From: Symsagittifera roscoffensis
Taxonomy: Eukaryota; Xenacoelomorpha; Acoela; Convolutidae
NCBI RefSeq assembly: GCF_963678635.1
Contig: NC_087062.1
Span: forward strand, 81,012,751 to 81,076,750
Reading direction: 5' to 3'
DNA length: 64,000 nucleotides
Both the position numbers and the translations under genes were made by a program. This document shows positions 12,201 through 24,200 of the stretch, in pieces. The notes under the pieces are model-generated. The model ran no database searches. It was given only the letters and a program-made list of their open reading frames with translations, and was not told the DNA's origin. Every line of letters starts with the position of its first letter. Position 1 is the stretch's first letter.

Positions 12201-15200
12201 TGAACTCCCATGGCTCTCTGTCGCTTTCTCTCTTCATAGGAGTCGACAGCTCCAAATTGCTGCTGTAAATCCGATCGTCATTGCTGCTTGTCAGTGCCAG
12301 AAACCTTTCGCTCACTGGAGCATCTGGTAAGTCACCAGATATAAATTGATCGGGTTGATCCGAATTTTCGAACTTCCGTGGCTTCAACTCATCGACGGGC
12401 GGCGGCAACATATCGTAATCTTGGTAAATGTCTTTGACGAGGTATCGCGTGTAGTTTTTATGAACCGGGTCAGATATTTGCTTGCTATGTTTATGTCGGT
12501 AATAATCCAAACCTCCCGAACTTGACATTGTCCTGATAATGTTTGCTTCTCTTAGGACCCTTGAGTCATTTTGACCAGCGCTTCTTTTTCTGCTTCTGAC
12601 ATCGATCATGGAAGCTGCTGGAGTATTCATCAAGGAAGTTGCCAAACTGAACGAATTGTCGTCTCTCGGCGCGCGAACTATGTATCTATATTTGCCTCGT
12701 TCTATGAAATCGAGATCGATTGGTGTTCTACTCATGCTAACACTGCGACTGTGCAGAATCCTAGACTCCCGCACGTGATATCTGTACTGATATCTCTGAA
12801 CAAATGACTCATCATAAGGTGAACGCAAAATTGGGTCCCATTCTCGCATCGATTCATGTCGGTTTTGCAGCTCACCGTGAATTAACCTGTAAAAATCGAG
12901 TTCCTTTCTCGCTTTTCGCTCTTTTGAATCAAAATGTGCACGAAGTTTGTCGACCAGTCCTTTCGAAATACGGCCAAAATCTTTACTTTTTTGCCTTGCT
13001 TTTCTGCCATCTGTTTCATCATTGTCAGCGTAAATTAGGCGAGTGTCAAATAAGTTTTTGACCAGCTCAAAATCTGATTTCGAAGGAGCGACTTCTTTCA
13101 CAACCTTCGTACCAATTTCATTTTCATCGAAATCAAAAATGTGTGACAAATCAGTTTGTGCATTCAACGATTGGCCGAATTTGTCTTCGTTTTCTAGCAT
13201 CAGCTCATCGTCCTCTAAATCGGGCACAAATTTTCCCACTTTCCGGCCGAATAACTTATTTTCGCTGGGACTCGGCTTTTGGTTCGAGTGTATTTTATTA
13301 CTTGCACTAGGCTTTCGGACTGGCCGAGGAATGTTTTCTTCACTAAACCCACGAGAAAACTTGGGTTTTGCTTTTCCAGGCGTGAAAAGAGTGCTTGACT
13401 TTTCGCTAGACGGTTCTTGGGTTCCCAACTGTTTCAATTTAGAGTTCGATTTTTTGTAATAATTTGTTTTCCTATAAGATTCAGTTATTTCTTCAGCCAA
13501 AATGGGCTTGTTTGGAGTTTGAGATAAACTATTTGCTCTTGTTGGTGATATTTCTTTTTTATTCTGCTTTGTGTATGGTCTTTTGTGGTCATAGACGTCA
13601 TGAGTTTTCTCGCCTCTCTTGTTTTCTGGAGGCCTCTCTGGTAACTTTGAGGTTTTAGTTTTCGGCTCATGTTCCTTTCTGCGCTTAGTCAAAGGTGAAA
13701 AGCTGATTTGGTGATAGTCATTTGACCTGTCCGTGTGATTTTTACTAAGTGGTTTAGAATATGTGCGCTGCTCGGTTTTATCCAAATCATTGACTTTGAA
13801 GTCATACTCCAGCTCCGAGTCACTTCCTTCTTGTGGATCATTCATGGCGTCGGAATTTCCTCCGGAAAGTTCCACATCGGCTGTCTCTCTGATTACGTCA
13901 CCGTCCTTCGCTATTATGTCACCTTCGCTCGTGTACTCGTCATCATCAAGATAATTCAAATACACTTTCATTTCACTCGTCATTAAAGGCACATTTTTTT
14001 CTGCTTTTTTCGGTTTTGCACCTGGATTTTTACCGGGACCTGGATCTTCTTCACTCCATTCAGAAGGAGAACCTACCTGGGATCCTTGAGTTAGCAGGAA
14101 ACAAACACGACGTTTTCCACACTTTTTAACTTTTATCATAATATATATCTGTTAAGCTACTTTTTCAATGAATAAATCTTCATTAAATCAAAAATTTGGT
14201 TTCAATTGAATCGAAACAGGTTCGCAATTGTGATGATGGCACCATAAATTGTAAAATCAAAACAACAGTTTTTTTTTTCAGCTGCGGAAATCCAGACTTA
14301 TGATAATTGGTAATAGTGGTGGTTTTGAAGCGGAAAAAAGTAAAAACAAAGAAATGATAAGGCAAAATTAAAGCGCAACAAAGGAGAATTTCTGTTTGAA
14401 AGCCTATCTAAGATATTTCACTTTGCACTGGTGAGCTTTATGGCCGATGATTTTTTTTTCAGTTTTAAATAAGACATTTTTTTGTATCCAACATTTTCAT
14501 CGCTTTTTATGCAGAATAATATTCAGCAAAAGGTCTTTTTTGGAATAAACAAAGCAAAAACGTGCCATGCTGAGTTCCGCAAATGTTATTCAGCTCTGAG
14601 ATCGATTTCTTATGGCGCTCATGGTTCATCAAAATGTATATCCTACTACAGTTGTACTAAATTAATTGACTGAAACTGAAAGCTGAAAAACATATCTGGA
14701 GAACTGGATAGCTTTTTCTTTGCATTTTAATGTGAAGTGTTAAAAATAAATACGAACAAGCATGAATAAATAAATAACACGTCTGCAAGAAAAAATGGCA
14801 TGTGTTTGCCAAAAAATGATAGTTCCCAAACATTGTTTCGCGTCATGTCAGGATACAGATTTTTACAATTAATTCGAATATTTTGGAAGTAAGAACTAAT
14901 CAATTCTGTAATTGAGAATAAAAATCCAACCTCTGTTTCCGTAATGTGGGATGAAGGTTGCAACGCTGTCAGATTCGTTTTCACTCGACAAATTTTCAGT
15001 TGATTGTTTCTTGAAACTTCGGATATCCGGCTAAAAATAGTCTAATAAATTAGAACAACCCGCACTCAGTAAAAAGAGAATATGATAGATTATAATAAAC
15101 TTTTGTTGTCAGTCTCCATGAAATTCAAATTACCGAATTAAAAGAAACTTTAATCTTGTACTTATAGCCACCAGCGGATTCAGGGGGGAACGTTTTCTTT

Positions 15201-18200
15201 ACTCAGGGATTTGGTCCACTAGTTTACACTAATTTTTCCAAAAGTGCCGAAAATGCCTTTTTTGGTCTATTTTTTCAAAATTTTGCCTGCGAAGCACAAA
15301 ATGTGACCAAAGTAGGATCTTTTTGATGCCTTGGGAGAGCTTCGAATTAATTTAGTCAACCTAAATAAAAGGTCGACAAAATTTTCGAAATTTTGTTTTG
15401 AAAATCTGCTCCCCCTTCGAGAAAATCCTAGACCCCTGCTTATAGCGTAAACTTAAATTAAATTTGAATTTTTCTGTGTTTTCGTGCCGAATAGCAGCAT
15501 TATAATCTATTATAGTTGATTTTTTTGTCAGATAATATTTTGATAGAAAAAGGGATTATAGTCTATTATAATAGATTATAAGAGATTTTAAAAGATTTTC
15601 GCAAAAATTATAATCAATTATAATTGATTATAATTCATTAAAATGTCATCAAAAATGTTATAAATAAAACGGATTATAAGTTGTTTTACCAGCAAAAATT
15701 GGCTATTATAATTGATTAAAATTTTGCTAAAAGTACGATTAAAATTATTTTATAATCGTTTATTTTTTCTCTTTTTACTGAGTGCGGGAAGTTCTTTTTT
15801 CAAGTTTTTTTTTGCAAAAAGTTTCAAATTGGTTTTTGAGCTGGTTTAAAAAGCTACTGAAATGTTTTTATAGATTCGGACCGGTTCAAATATGGTAGCA
15901 TTTTAAAGTTCTTTCAATCGCGGTTTGATTGAATTCCAAAAAATCGATTTCCGATTTTCGGACCACACATATTTTTTTAAAGTTTTACTACGGTGTTTTA
16001 GGTACTATTACTCACATTCTGCATCTTTTAATCTAACTTTATAGCCCTTTACTAAAATAAATCAACAAAAATTAAGTTTGCTTAAAATGTTTTTTAATTT
16101 TTGAAAAATTTTAAAACCCTTATTTTGGAAAATTAATGTTAAATTATCGTGGTTGGAATATTCTCGTATGCCATTTGTTTTTCTGATTTAGTACAGAACG
16201 CATCCTAGCAGTGTAATGACTTTTGGATTCGCTGTTAATGTTTTCATGTTTTTATTTCTCTCGCGTTAAAGTGCATCAAAAATACATCGGCTGAAAAAAC
16301 ATACTATCACATGGGAAACTCCGATGTTTGTTCCGAATTTCGTACGAAAGTACCGGAATATTTGTGCTCGGATGGGGTTTTGTTTTCAGACAAAATTCCA
16401 TTTTTAACTAGCCATTTTTGGCAAAATTTTTTAGTTCATTCGAAAGGTATTGTTGTCCTTAGCCTAAATGTGAAAAGATATTTTACCTGTGATAATTTTT
16501 TGTAAAGTTATAGGGGTTTAAAGATTGCCATATTGGCCAATTTGAGACAATTAACGCGCGATACATTTCGCGCTCTTAACGCGTAAGCGGAGATTTAATC
16601 CGTCTTAGAAATTGTTCCAAATTGGTTGAAAGAAGCTTATTTGCCATAATTGATTTGTTAGTTGGATTGGGGGGATAGTTTTTACAAAAAAATTGCAAAT
16701 TCTATTTTTTAAAAAAAATTTTAAATTTAACTTTTTCTTTTTTTATTACTTCATAGACCTTGAAAGACAGTCGGAACATTCAGGGCTTTGCCTTGATACG
16801 AGCAGTCTTGTTGCAATTTCGATTCGAGCAAAAAATTTTGGCGGAATTTTAAACCTTAAGTTGAGCTATTCGAACGAGTGAATTAATCTTGTTCGCACGG
16901 AGATTAAATTACTCATCTGCAGTACACCGTTTTTGTTTCAATTCCCCTAATCGGCTTTTAATTTTTCCAAAATACACAGTTTTTAAAAACACTAAATTAT
17001 TTTTTTTCAATTAAGCATCTAAATTATAGCGCGTTCAGCGTTTTTTCTCTTTTTCATGAGATAAGTAGACCGCAGAAAATATTGTCAGAAGCTTTTGCAG
17101 TATGCTTAAAATCCGGATACTGTTGGATACATTTCATTTTTTAAAATTTGATCAAAAACAAATTGATGTCAAAAAATTATTTAATAGATAGAAATTACTT
17201 GGAAGAGATTTGAAGGAAGATCTTCTTCAGAAGTCTCCACCGGAACTTCATCTTCTCCGTATCTTTGATCTCTGTTGTCACTTGGTGCGACTGGCAGGTT
17301 TCCTGAAACCTTGTAAGTGTTTTTGGTGGGATAAGTTGAGTTCTGCAAACCATCTCGTCTGTCAACAAAAAGTGGGTTTCTTTTCTCCACCTCTTGGTCA
17401 AAGCATCCGAGAGATCTAGGTGCATTGAATTCATTTCGTTCATCGACTGGACCTTGTTTGGAAGGTTTTGTGTCCTTGAAGGGCGACAAATTTCCATTTC
17501 TTATTGGCCTCGTGTTTGTTGGAAATTGGTGGCCGTGGCCCGCTCCTCTTGTCTCTCGGATGACCGGATAAATCTCCAAGTCTAGAAATTATTTTTTTTG
17601 AAATCATATTCCTGACATCAATTTTTGAGACGTTAATATGGTAAGCTATAACAACTTCAGAAATTTTGAAGACAGTTTAGAAATTTATTTCTGTTGTATT
17701 TCCAAAGATGTTCAGGTGAAACAACGCGAACACCTTAAAAGTACGCTGTGTTTAATCAACGAGGTTGAAAAGTCAGTATTATCCTAAACAAGTCATTTTA
17801 CGATGCCGCAACATTTGGCACATTGAGACGTTTAAACCCAATGGAAAAATAACAGACTTTGGTCAAAATGTGAAGGACAGTTTCTCTGCAAACATTTCAT
17901 CCCCTCTAAGATTAAAACATATCTTACAGAAGTTAAGTTGCCTCAGCAGAGGAAAATACTTAGCTCCTATCGAATTTAAGTGGACGAATCAACCCAAAAT
18001 CGGTCAGTAGAACAACAATTTCATAAGTATCAAATACACGCGGCATTTGCAAGGATATTTTTTCTTAATTCCGCATCAATCAACCCCATCACTTGTTCCA
18101 TAGCTTCTTACTCCTGATTTTTTTTGTGGTGTTTCAATTTTCAAGCATTTAGTTTTCATGAGAAAATGAAGAGCTCCTTAATCACAGTCGTACGTAATAT

Positions 18201-21200
18201 TGGTTGAAATAATTAATGCCCAAAAACTTATCACATCGCTGAAAGACTTCAGCGAAAACTGCACATCATAGATTTGCGCAGCATCATCAAAAGGAACAAC
18301 TTGCAGAGTCAGATGTAAACCAAAAAATAGATCATATTTTCCCCATTCTAGCTACTAGTACCGAGGTCCGCGAACAATGTTGCGCCCGAATTGAGTCGCC
18401 AAAATGGACTTGTTGCGACCGAATTTCCACGCTCCCGCAAGAGGCTTGAGTCGCAACATAGCTAAGAATACGTCGCGCAAAGTCGCAACATGAGTCGCGC
18501 AAAGTCGTAAAATGAGTCGCGCAAAGTCGCAAAATGAGTCGCGCGAAACATTAGTCGCAGCATGGGTCGCGCGAAACATTAATGGCAGCATGGGTCGCGC
18601 AAAATCGCAACATGAATCGCGCATTATAAAATGTTTCGAGCAGTTTGATGGAATTTTTGTCTGTTCTTTTTGCTCGCATAAGCGTAATACAGATGCTGAT
18701 TGTAAAATATTCCAGTATATATGTAATTTTATTATGCAGCAAGCTAGACCGACATATTTGCTGATCAAATACAGGATTACCACAAAAAGGCCTGCACATG
18801 GTCCCAAAACAAAATATAAGCAAATTGCTTGGGGCACAAAAATCGAAATATGAAAACCATTAAAAACTTTCTTGAGCCATGAATAATAAAGCCCGAAATT
18901 ATTTTTTTTATAAATTAGCTCGAAATTGTTTTTTGAATTAATTGTGGTTGTACCATTGTTGGATGGTTAATGCGCGCCATTTATCAGTGATCTACTAACG
19001 CGTAACCTAGATGGCGAATCAAACCGGCTCAGAGAATAATCCAAACTGAATTGAGACAAATTTTACGTTTTTTTTTCTTTTGCTAGACGGTGCAAGTTTC
19101 TCTTGAGTTTTGCTTTTGTTGTTACAAGGAAAATTTGCTTCTGTGTTACATTTGAAATCAGGGAGTACCTAATTAGTTTAGGTCCGAGGTGGCCTTCTCA
19201 TAGCGTAATTTTGGAAAAGGGTACACCGCCTGCGCTGTCTATTTTGGCCGAGTACGTTCGTGCAACTCCTAATTCATATACCAATCCTAATCTTACTCTT
19301 ATATTTCGTAATCTCAATAGATCTAGATATATACTGGTTTATTGGGAAGTTAGAGGAGAGAAGAAAGCAACTGATTCGTTTATGATTTTTTTTCTCTGGC
19401 TGAAACTGCGAAAAGTTTCAGCTTTAAAATTTATTCTAAGTTTTAGTCATGGATCATGATTAGTAAGTTATTAATATTTTCCAGTGAGAAATATCGAGGT
19501 ATAAAATAAATACTTGTTTTAAACTGGTTTCAATAATTTCAGCGGTGTATAAAAAAGTTCAGCTGGAAAATATTCGTTTGTTCGCCAAAATGGTCCGAAT
19601 AGAAAAAACCTCCGAAAGTCGGAACAATTCAGAAATATGTGAAACTGGATAAAATCTGCAGCTGACTGAATAATCAAACAATATGAAAAAAAAAATTCAG
19701 TTTTCGCGCTCGTTAAGTTTTTCAGGTCGCGTCCGCAAAATAAAGTGATAAAATTTGAAATTTGCATTCAACAATTGCTTTAAATTGATGCGTAAATGAA
19801 AGTGGACAAGCAAAAATAGCCTAAATTCCGAAGCAATAGATGTGCCAACGACTATCTTTCCTCCGGTTAGCACTTCGGAATTTGAACTATCAATGGACTA
19901 ACTTCGTTGAAAATCCTTGAGACAAGTGAAGGCGGATGTTTTTCGCACGTGCTAATAATATAGTTTTGCAGAATTTAAAAGCTTTTGTTTAGCTGATTTG
20001 TTTCTCAAAAAGTGCTTCCTCTATGCGTTCAATTGACATAAATACAGAAGTTTAACTTTGGATAGACTTAGTCAGGTTCGTGGCTCCGACTATTACTTGT
20101 TCTTTGGCTCTTTTTCGGTCGCCGGAACGAATCGTCAAGAATTTCTGTTGCAAAAGACCCCTAAATGTCTTTAAGTTTGACGTGAAAAGTGATGAAATTG
20201 GAGAAAATAGTTTTTTATTTGGTTTATGGGCATGAAAAGCCTTTGAAACAATTTGGTAAACTTATTGCTAGTATTTTTGGCTCTTTTCCAGTCCACTTTT
20301 GTCTGTAATTCATTTTACAAAAGTTTATTTAAAATTTCTTTCCATGTTTTAAACCTCAATGAAATCGTGTCAGCAAATTATTACAAGATTTCATCTATGC
20401 AAATTTTTTTTTCAATTTTACGAGGGGGGTGGTAAACTGGAAAAGAGCCGCATTTTGTCTTTTAATGAAAACTCGCCAGCTATTGCAATTTTGTCGAGCA
20501 TAAAATGGAAAAAGAGCCAAGTTTAACTGTATCGAACTGAGGAGCGTGGATGGGCGGTGAAATGGGCACCCAAGGTGGCTCGCCGTCCCCTGCCGACAAG
20601 AACAGAAGGTGTGCCTAGACCACTTGTCCGAATGTGTCCCATAAAAATACCGGCTCTTTTCCAGAAAATTAAGTAATAGCGCCAGAATGTTCATTGTAAG
20701 AAAGTGGAATTTGCGAGAAAAAAAATGCATATCTATCAATTTCTCAGAAATTTTGCATGATACAGCGACTGAATCAGCTTGGGTTCTTTTTCACTCCCGA
20801 TCCTTTCAAAGCATTTACTTCCATAGATGATTTACGTGTTATTATGGCTTATAGTTGTACTACGGCATGGTGTAAAGTATGAAGAAAAAATCTGTTCATA
20901 GTTGTAAGTTTGGGCTCTTTTCCAGTCCCCCCCACCTTTCAAAATACCGAGTTTTATGTTTGTTTTACGAGTTATTACGGCTAAATGCGTGATGTTACGC
21001 TGTAAAGTATGAAGAACAAATCTGCTCACAGTTGTTGATTTGTTCACCACGCTAAATTTCATTGCATTATGACAAGGTTAAATAAGCTTTTCAAAGTTGA
21101 ATATGAAGGGGGGGGGGGGGGGAACTGGAAAAGAGCCTAAGTTTGTTCACCATGTCCAATTTCATTGCATTGTGATTGTGTTAAATTACTTTTTCAAAAA

Positions 21201-24200
21201 TCAAATTGAACTTTGGGGTAGGAGAAGATAAAAGGGCCTCAGTATTTTTTCGAATTATGCTTTGAACAAGGTTTGACGTAGTTATTTTTATATGGGGTGT
21301 TTCTGTCGACTTTTATGTTTTGTATATTCTGTCGAGAAAAGTTTATTTGTTTTAAAAGCTATAAGTACAATATTTGCCAGAACAAGTGTCTTGTTATCGT
21401 GTTATCGTTATGTTTTGGAGCAATTTTGAGCGGTACATAGTTTTGGATTTTTGTTTGAGGAATCCAAAACAGCAAAAAAGATCCAAAATAAGTAGCAATG
21501 TTGTGGATTCTGAGACAAACCTGATTTTAACTTTCTGCGGAATCCCCTTTTAATGCACAGATTGCACAGTTTGACCTTGTAATGATTTAGAATGAATGAA
21601 ATTTTTTTGCTCAATTACAAAAAAGAAGGAGTTGAGTGTACGACAAAGCAAAAATAAATTCAAAACTCGACATTTTTGTATTGCAAAATAACTTTCTTCA
21701 ATTGAGAAAGAAAACTGAAATTACATTCCAAGAAAAGTATGAAAATAGCATATAACATATAAAAACAAGGACAGCCGGTTACTGTGCAAGTAGCACAGAT
21801 TGTTCTGACCCTAGTCTTAAAAAAAGACAACATTTTTTTTTCAAACTTTTGTCTTATTGACGTTTTTTTTTCGGCGTAGTGTATTAGGTATATCAAGTAA
21901 AAAAAACTGGGTATAAAAAAATTGGGGTTAGGTCTATTTGACAACCATACTGAAATACAGAAAAAAAATTTTTTTGGAAATTACCTAGAAAAACGAAAAA
22001 AACATTTTGAAAAATTATCGAAAAGTTTTTCAAGTTTTTTGCAGTTTTTTGAATTTTTGAAAAACTGATTCCAAAAATGGGTTACAAAGCTCAAAACAAA
22101 CTAACGTTATCCATGTACAGCTATTTGTTTACGTTTCAATTTAGGCTATTTACACCGAAGACTTTAGTCAAGGTGTTATGGTATCGTGTAACGGGTTTTT
22201 TTTTTAATGTTGTCTGTTGTCAAGTGTCGACAAATAACGTCCACAGTTATCAATTATCATGTGGGCTAGACTATATCGCGCTATGTCACGTGATTGCGTA
22301 TGTTTGTTTCTTTATTTGTTCATCTTTATTTATTTAATTATCTGTTCTTCTATTTATTTAATTATGTTTAGTTTGCTTATATTTATTTATAATTTATGTA
22401 TGTACATAAATATTTTTGTTTATTTTTATCACGTGTTTTGTTTATTTATTTATTTATTTATTTATGTATTTATTTATGTATTTATTTATTTATTTATGTA
22501 TTGATTTATTTTTTTATTGCTTATTTATTTATCAGGTGTGTTTTGTTTATTTGTTGATATTTATTTCTATATTTATTTAATTATTCTTTCTTTCATTTAG
22601 TTTTGCTTTTATTATTTATGTATGTGTATTTATTTCATTTATTTATTTTTATTTATTCATATTATGGGTCTGTTTGTTTGGTTATTTGTTCATATATATT
22701 TTTTCATGTCTATTTAATTATTTGTACATTTCACTTTTGCTTTTATTTATTTATATATTTATTTATTTATGTATTCATTTATGTATTTATTTATTTATTT
22801 ATGTATTGATTTATTTTTTTATTGCTTATTTATTTATCAGGTGTGTTTTGTTTATTTGTTGATATTTATTTCTATATTTATTTAATTATTCTTTCTTTCA
22901 TTTAGTTTTGCTTTTATTATTTATGTATGTGTATTTATTTAATTCATTTACTTTCATTTATTTATATTATGGGTCTGTTTGTCTGGTTATTTGTTCATGA
23001 GATATATATTTTTTCATGTTAATTTAATTATTTGTACATTTCAGTTTTGCGTTTATTTATTTATTTATTTATTTATTTATGTATGTATTTATTTATTTAT
23101 GTATTGATTTATTTTTTTATTGTTTATTTATTTATCAGGTGTGTTTTGTTTGTTCGTTGATATTTATTGCTATATTTATTTAATTATTTTCTTTCATTTA
23201 GTTTTGCTTTTATTTATTATTCATGTATGTATTTATTTATTCATTTATTTATTTATGTTTATTTATTTTTGGTTTGTTCGTTCATTTGTTGGTTTGTTCG
23301 TTTATTTATTTATTTATTTAGTTAGCGTCTTTGTTGTTTGATTGTGAAATTTGATGTTTTACTTCTTAGCTATGTAGTTAAAAGCAAAAATTGATTTTCA
23401 ATTTTTTGTTCTAGAACTGTTATTCTTCAATTATTGGTTGTTCAAGTTGTTTGGTTTTTGCTTCAGTTTTTATGCCTTCGGTGTATTGGGCGTAGCGCCT
23501 ATGTTATAAGCTTTTCAACCATAATAATACTGCTCGCTCGCTTTTTTGCTCGAAACAAAACGGTCAAACCAAACCGGTCAAATCAAAACGTCAAACCGGT
23601 TTTTCTCGACTCGGTACCTGATTTCTCGATTCGGTACCTGATTTTGCGTGAAAACAAAAAGAAAAAAACTAAAACATCCGAATACAAAGTTCTTCTCTAT
23701 TTTCAATGGTCGGAACAACTATTTAATCAATTAAATCGGGAGAATTCTCCTTTCTCACTCACCCACGCTTAAATGGTTTAGAAGAAGCAAAAATTGTTGC
23801 TTTCAACCAGTAGCAGATTCATTGAGAAAGTAAGCAGATTCATTGAGAAATGTCCCCTTTTCAAGGATTCGATCCCTTGACTACCCAAAGAGTCTCTCTT
23901 TGGCATTGTTTTGAGACCTACCCTAAAATTTCTGCTTCTGGCACCCTTGTTTACCACATCTGAGGCAAAGAGCGCTCCAAAAATACTTCTGAAAAAACTT
24001 CCCAAAAATGACCTAAAAGAACAATTTTGGCAAAACCAGTCCTTTTTGTGTTTTGGGAGAGTTTGGAAACGCAATTTTGACCTATTTTATTAAACCTAAT
24101 GTAATTTCGAAAGCTGATTTTCAGAAAAGTTTTCCTATTCTGAGAAAAAACCTTGATCAACGGCTCCTCTTTGAGAGCATTTGCAGCAGTAGAAAAAAAA

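Noticed and set aside
18355-18837. 160-codon minus-strand frame
   Set aside because: Mostly translation of the 22-bp minisatellite.
22259-23341. Several Tyr/Leu/Ile/Phe-rich frames resembling membrane proteins
   Set aside because: They are translations of TTTA/TTTG tetramer repeats.
23860-23890. GGATTCGATCCCTT resembling a tRNA B box (also at 52660 and in satellite units)
   Set aside because: No A box upstream at tRNA spacing; it is an internal block of the duplicated repeat and of the hAT-like family.
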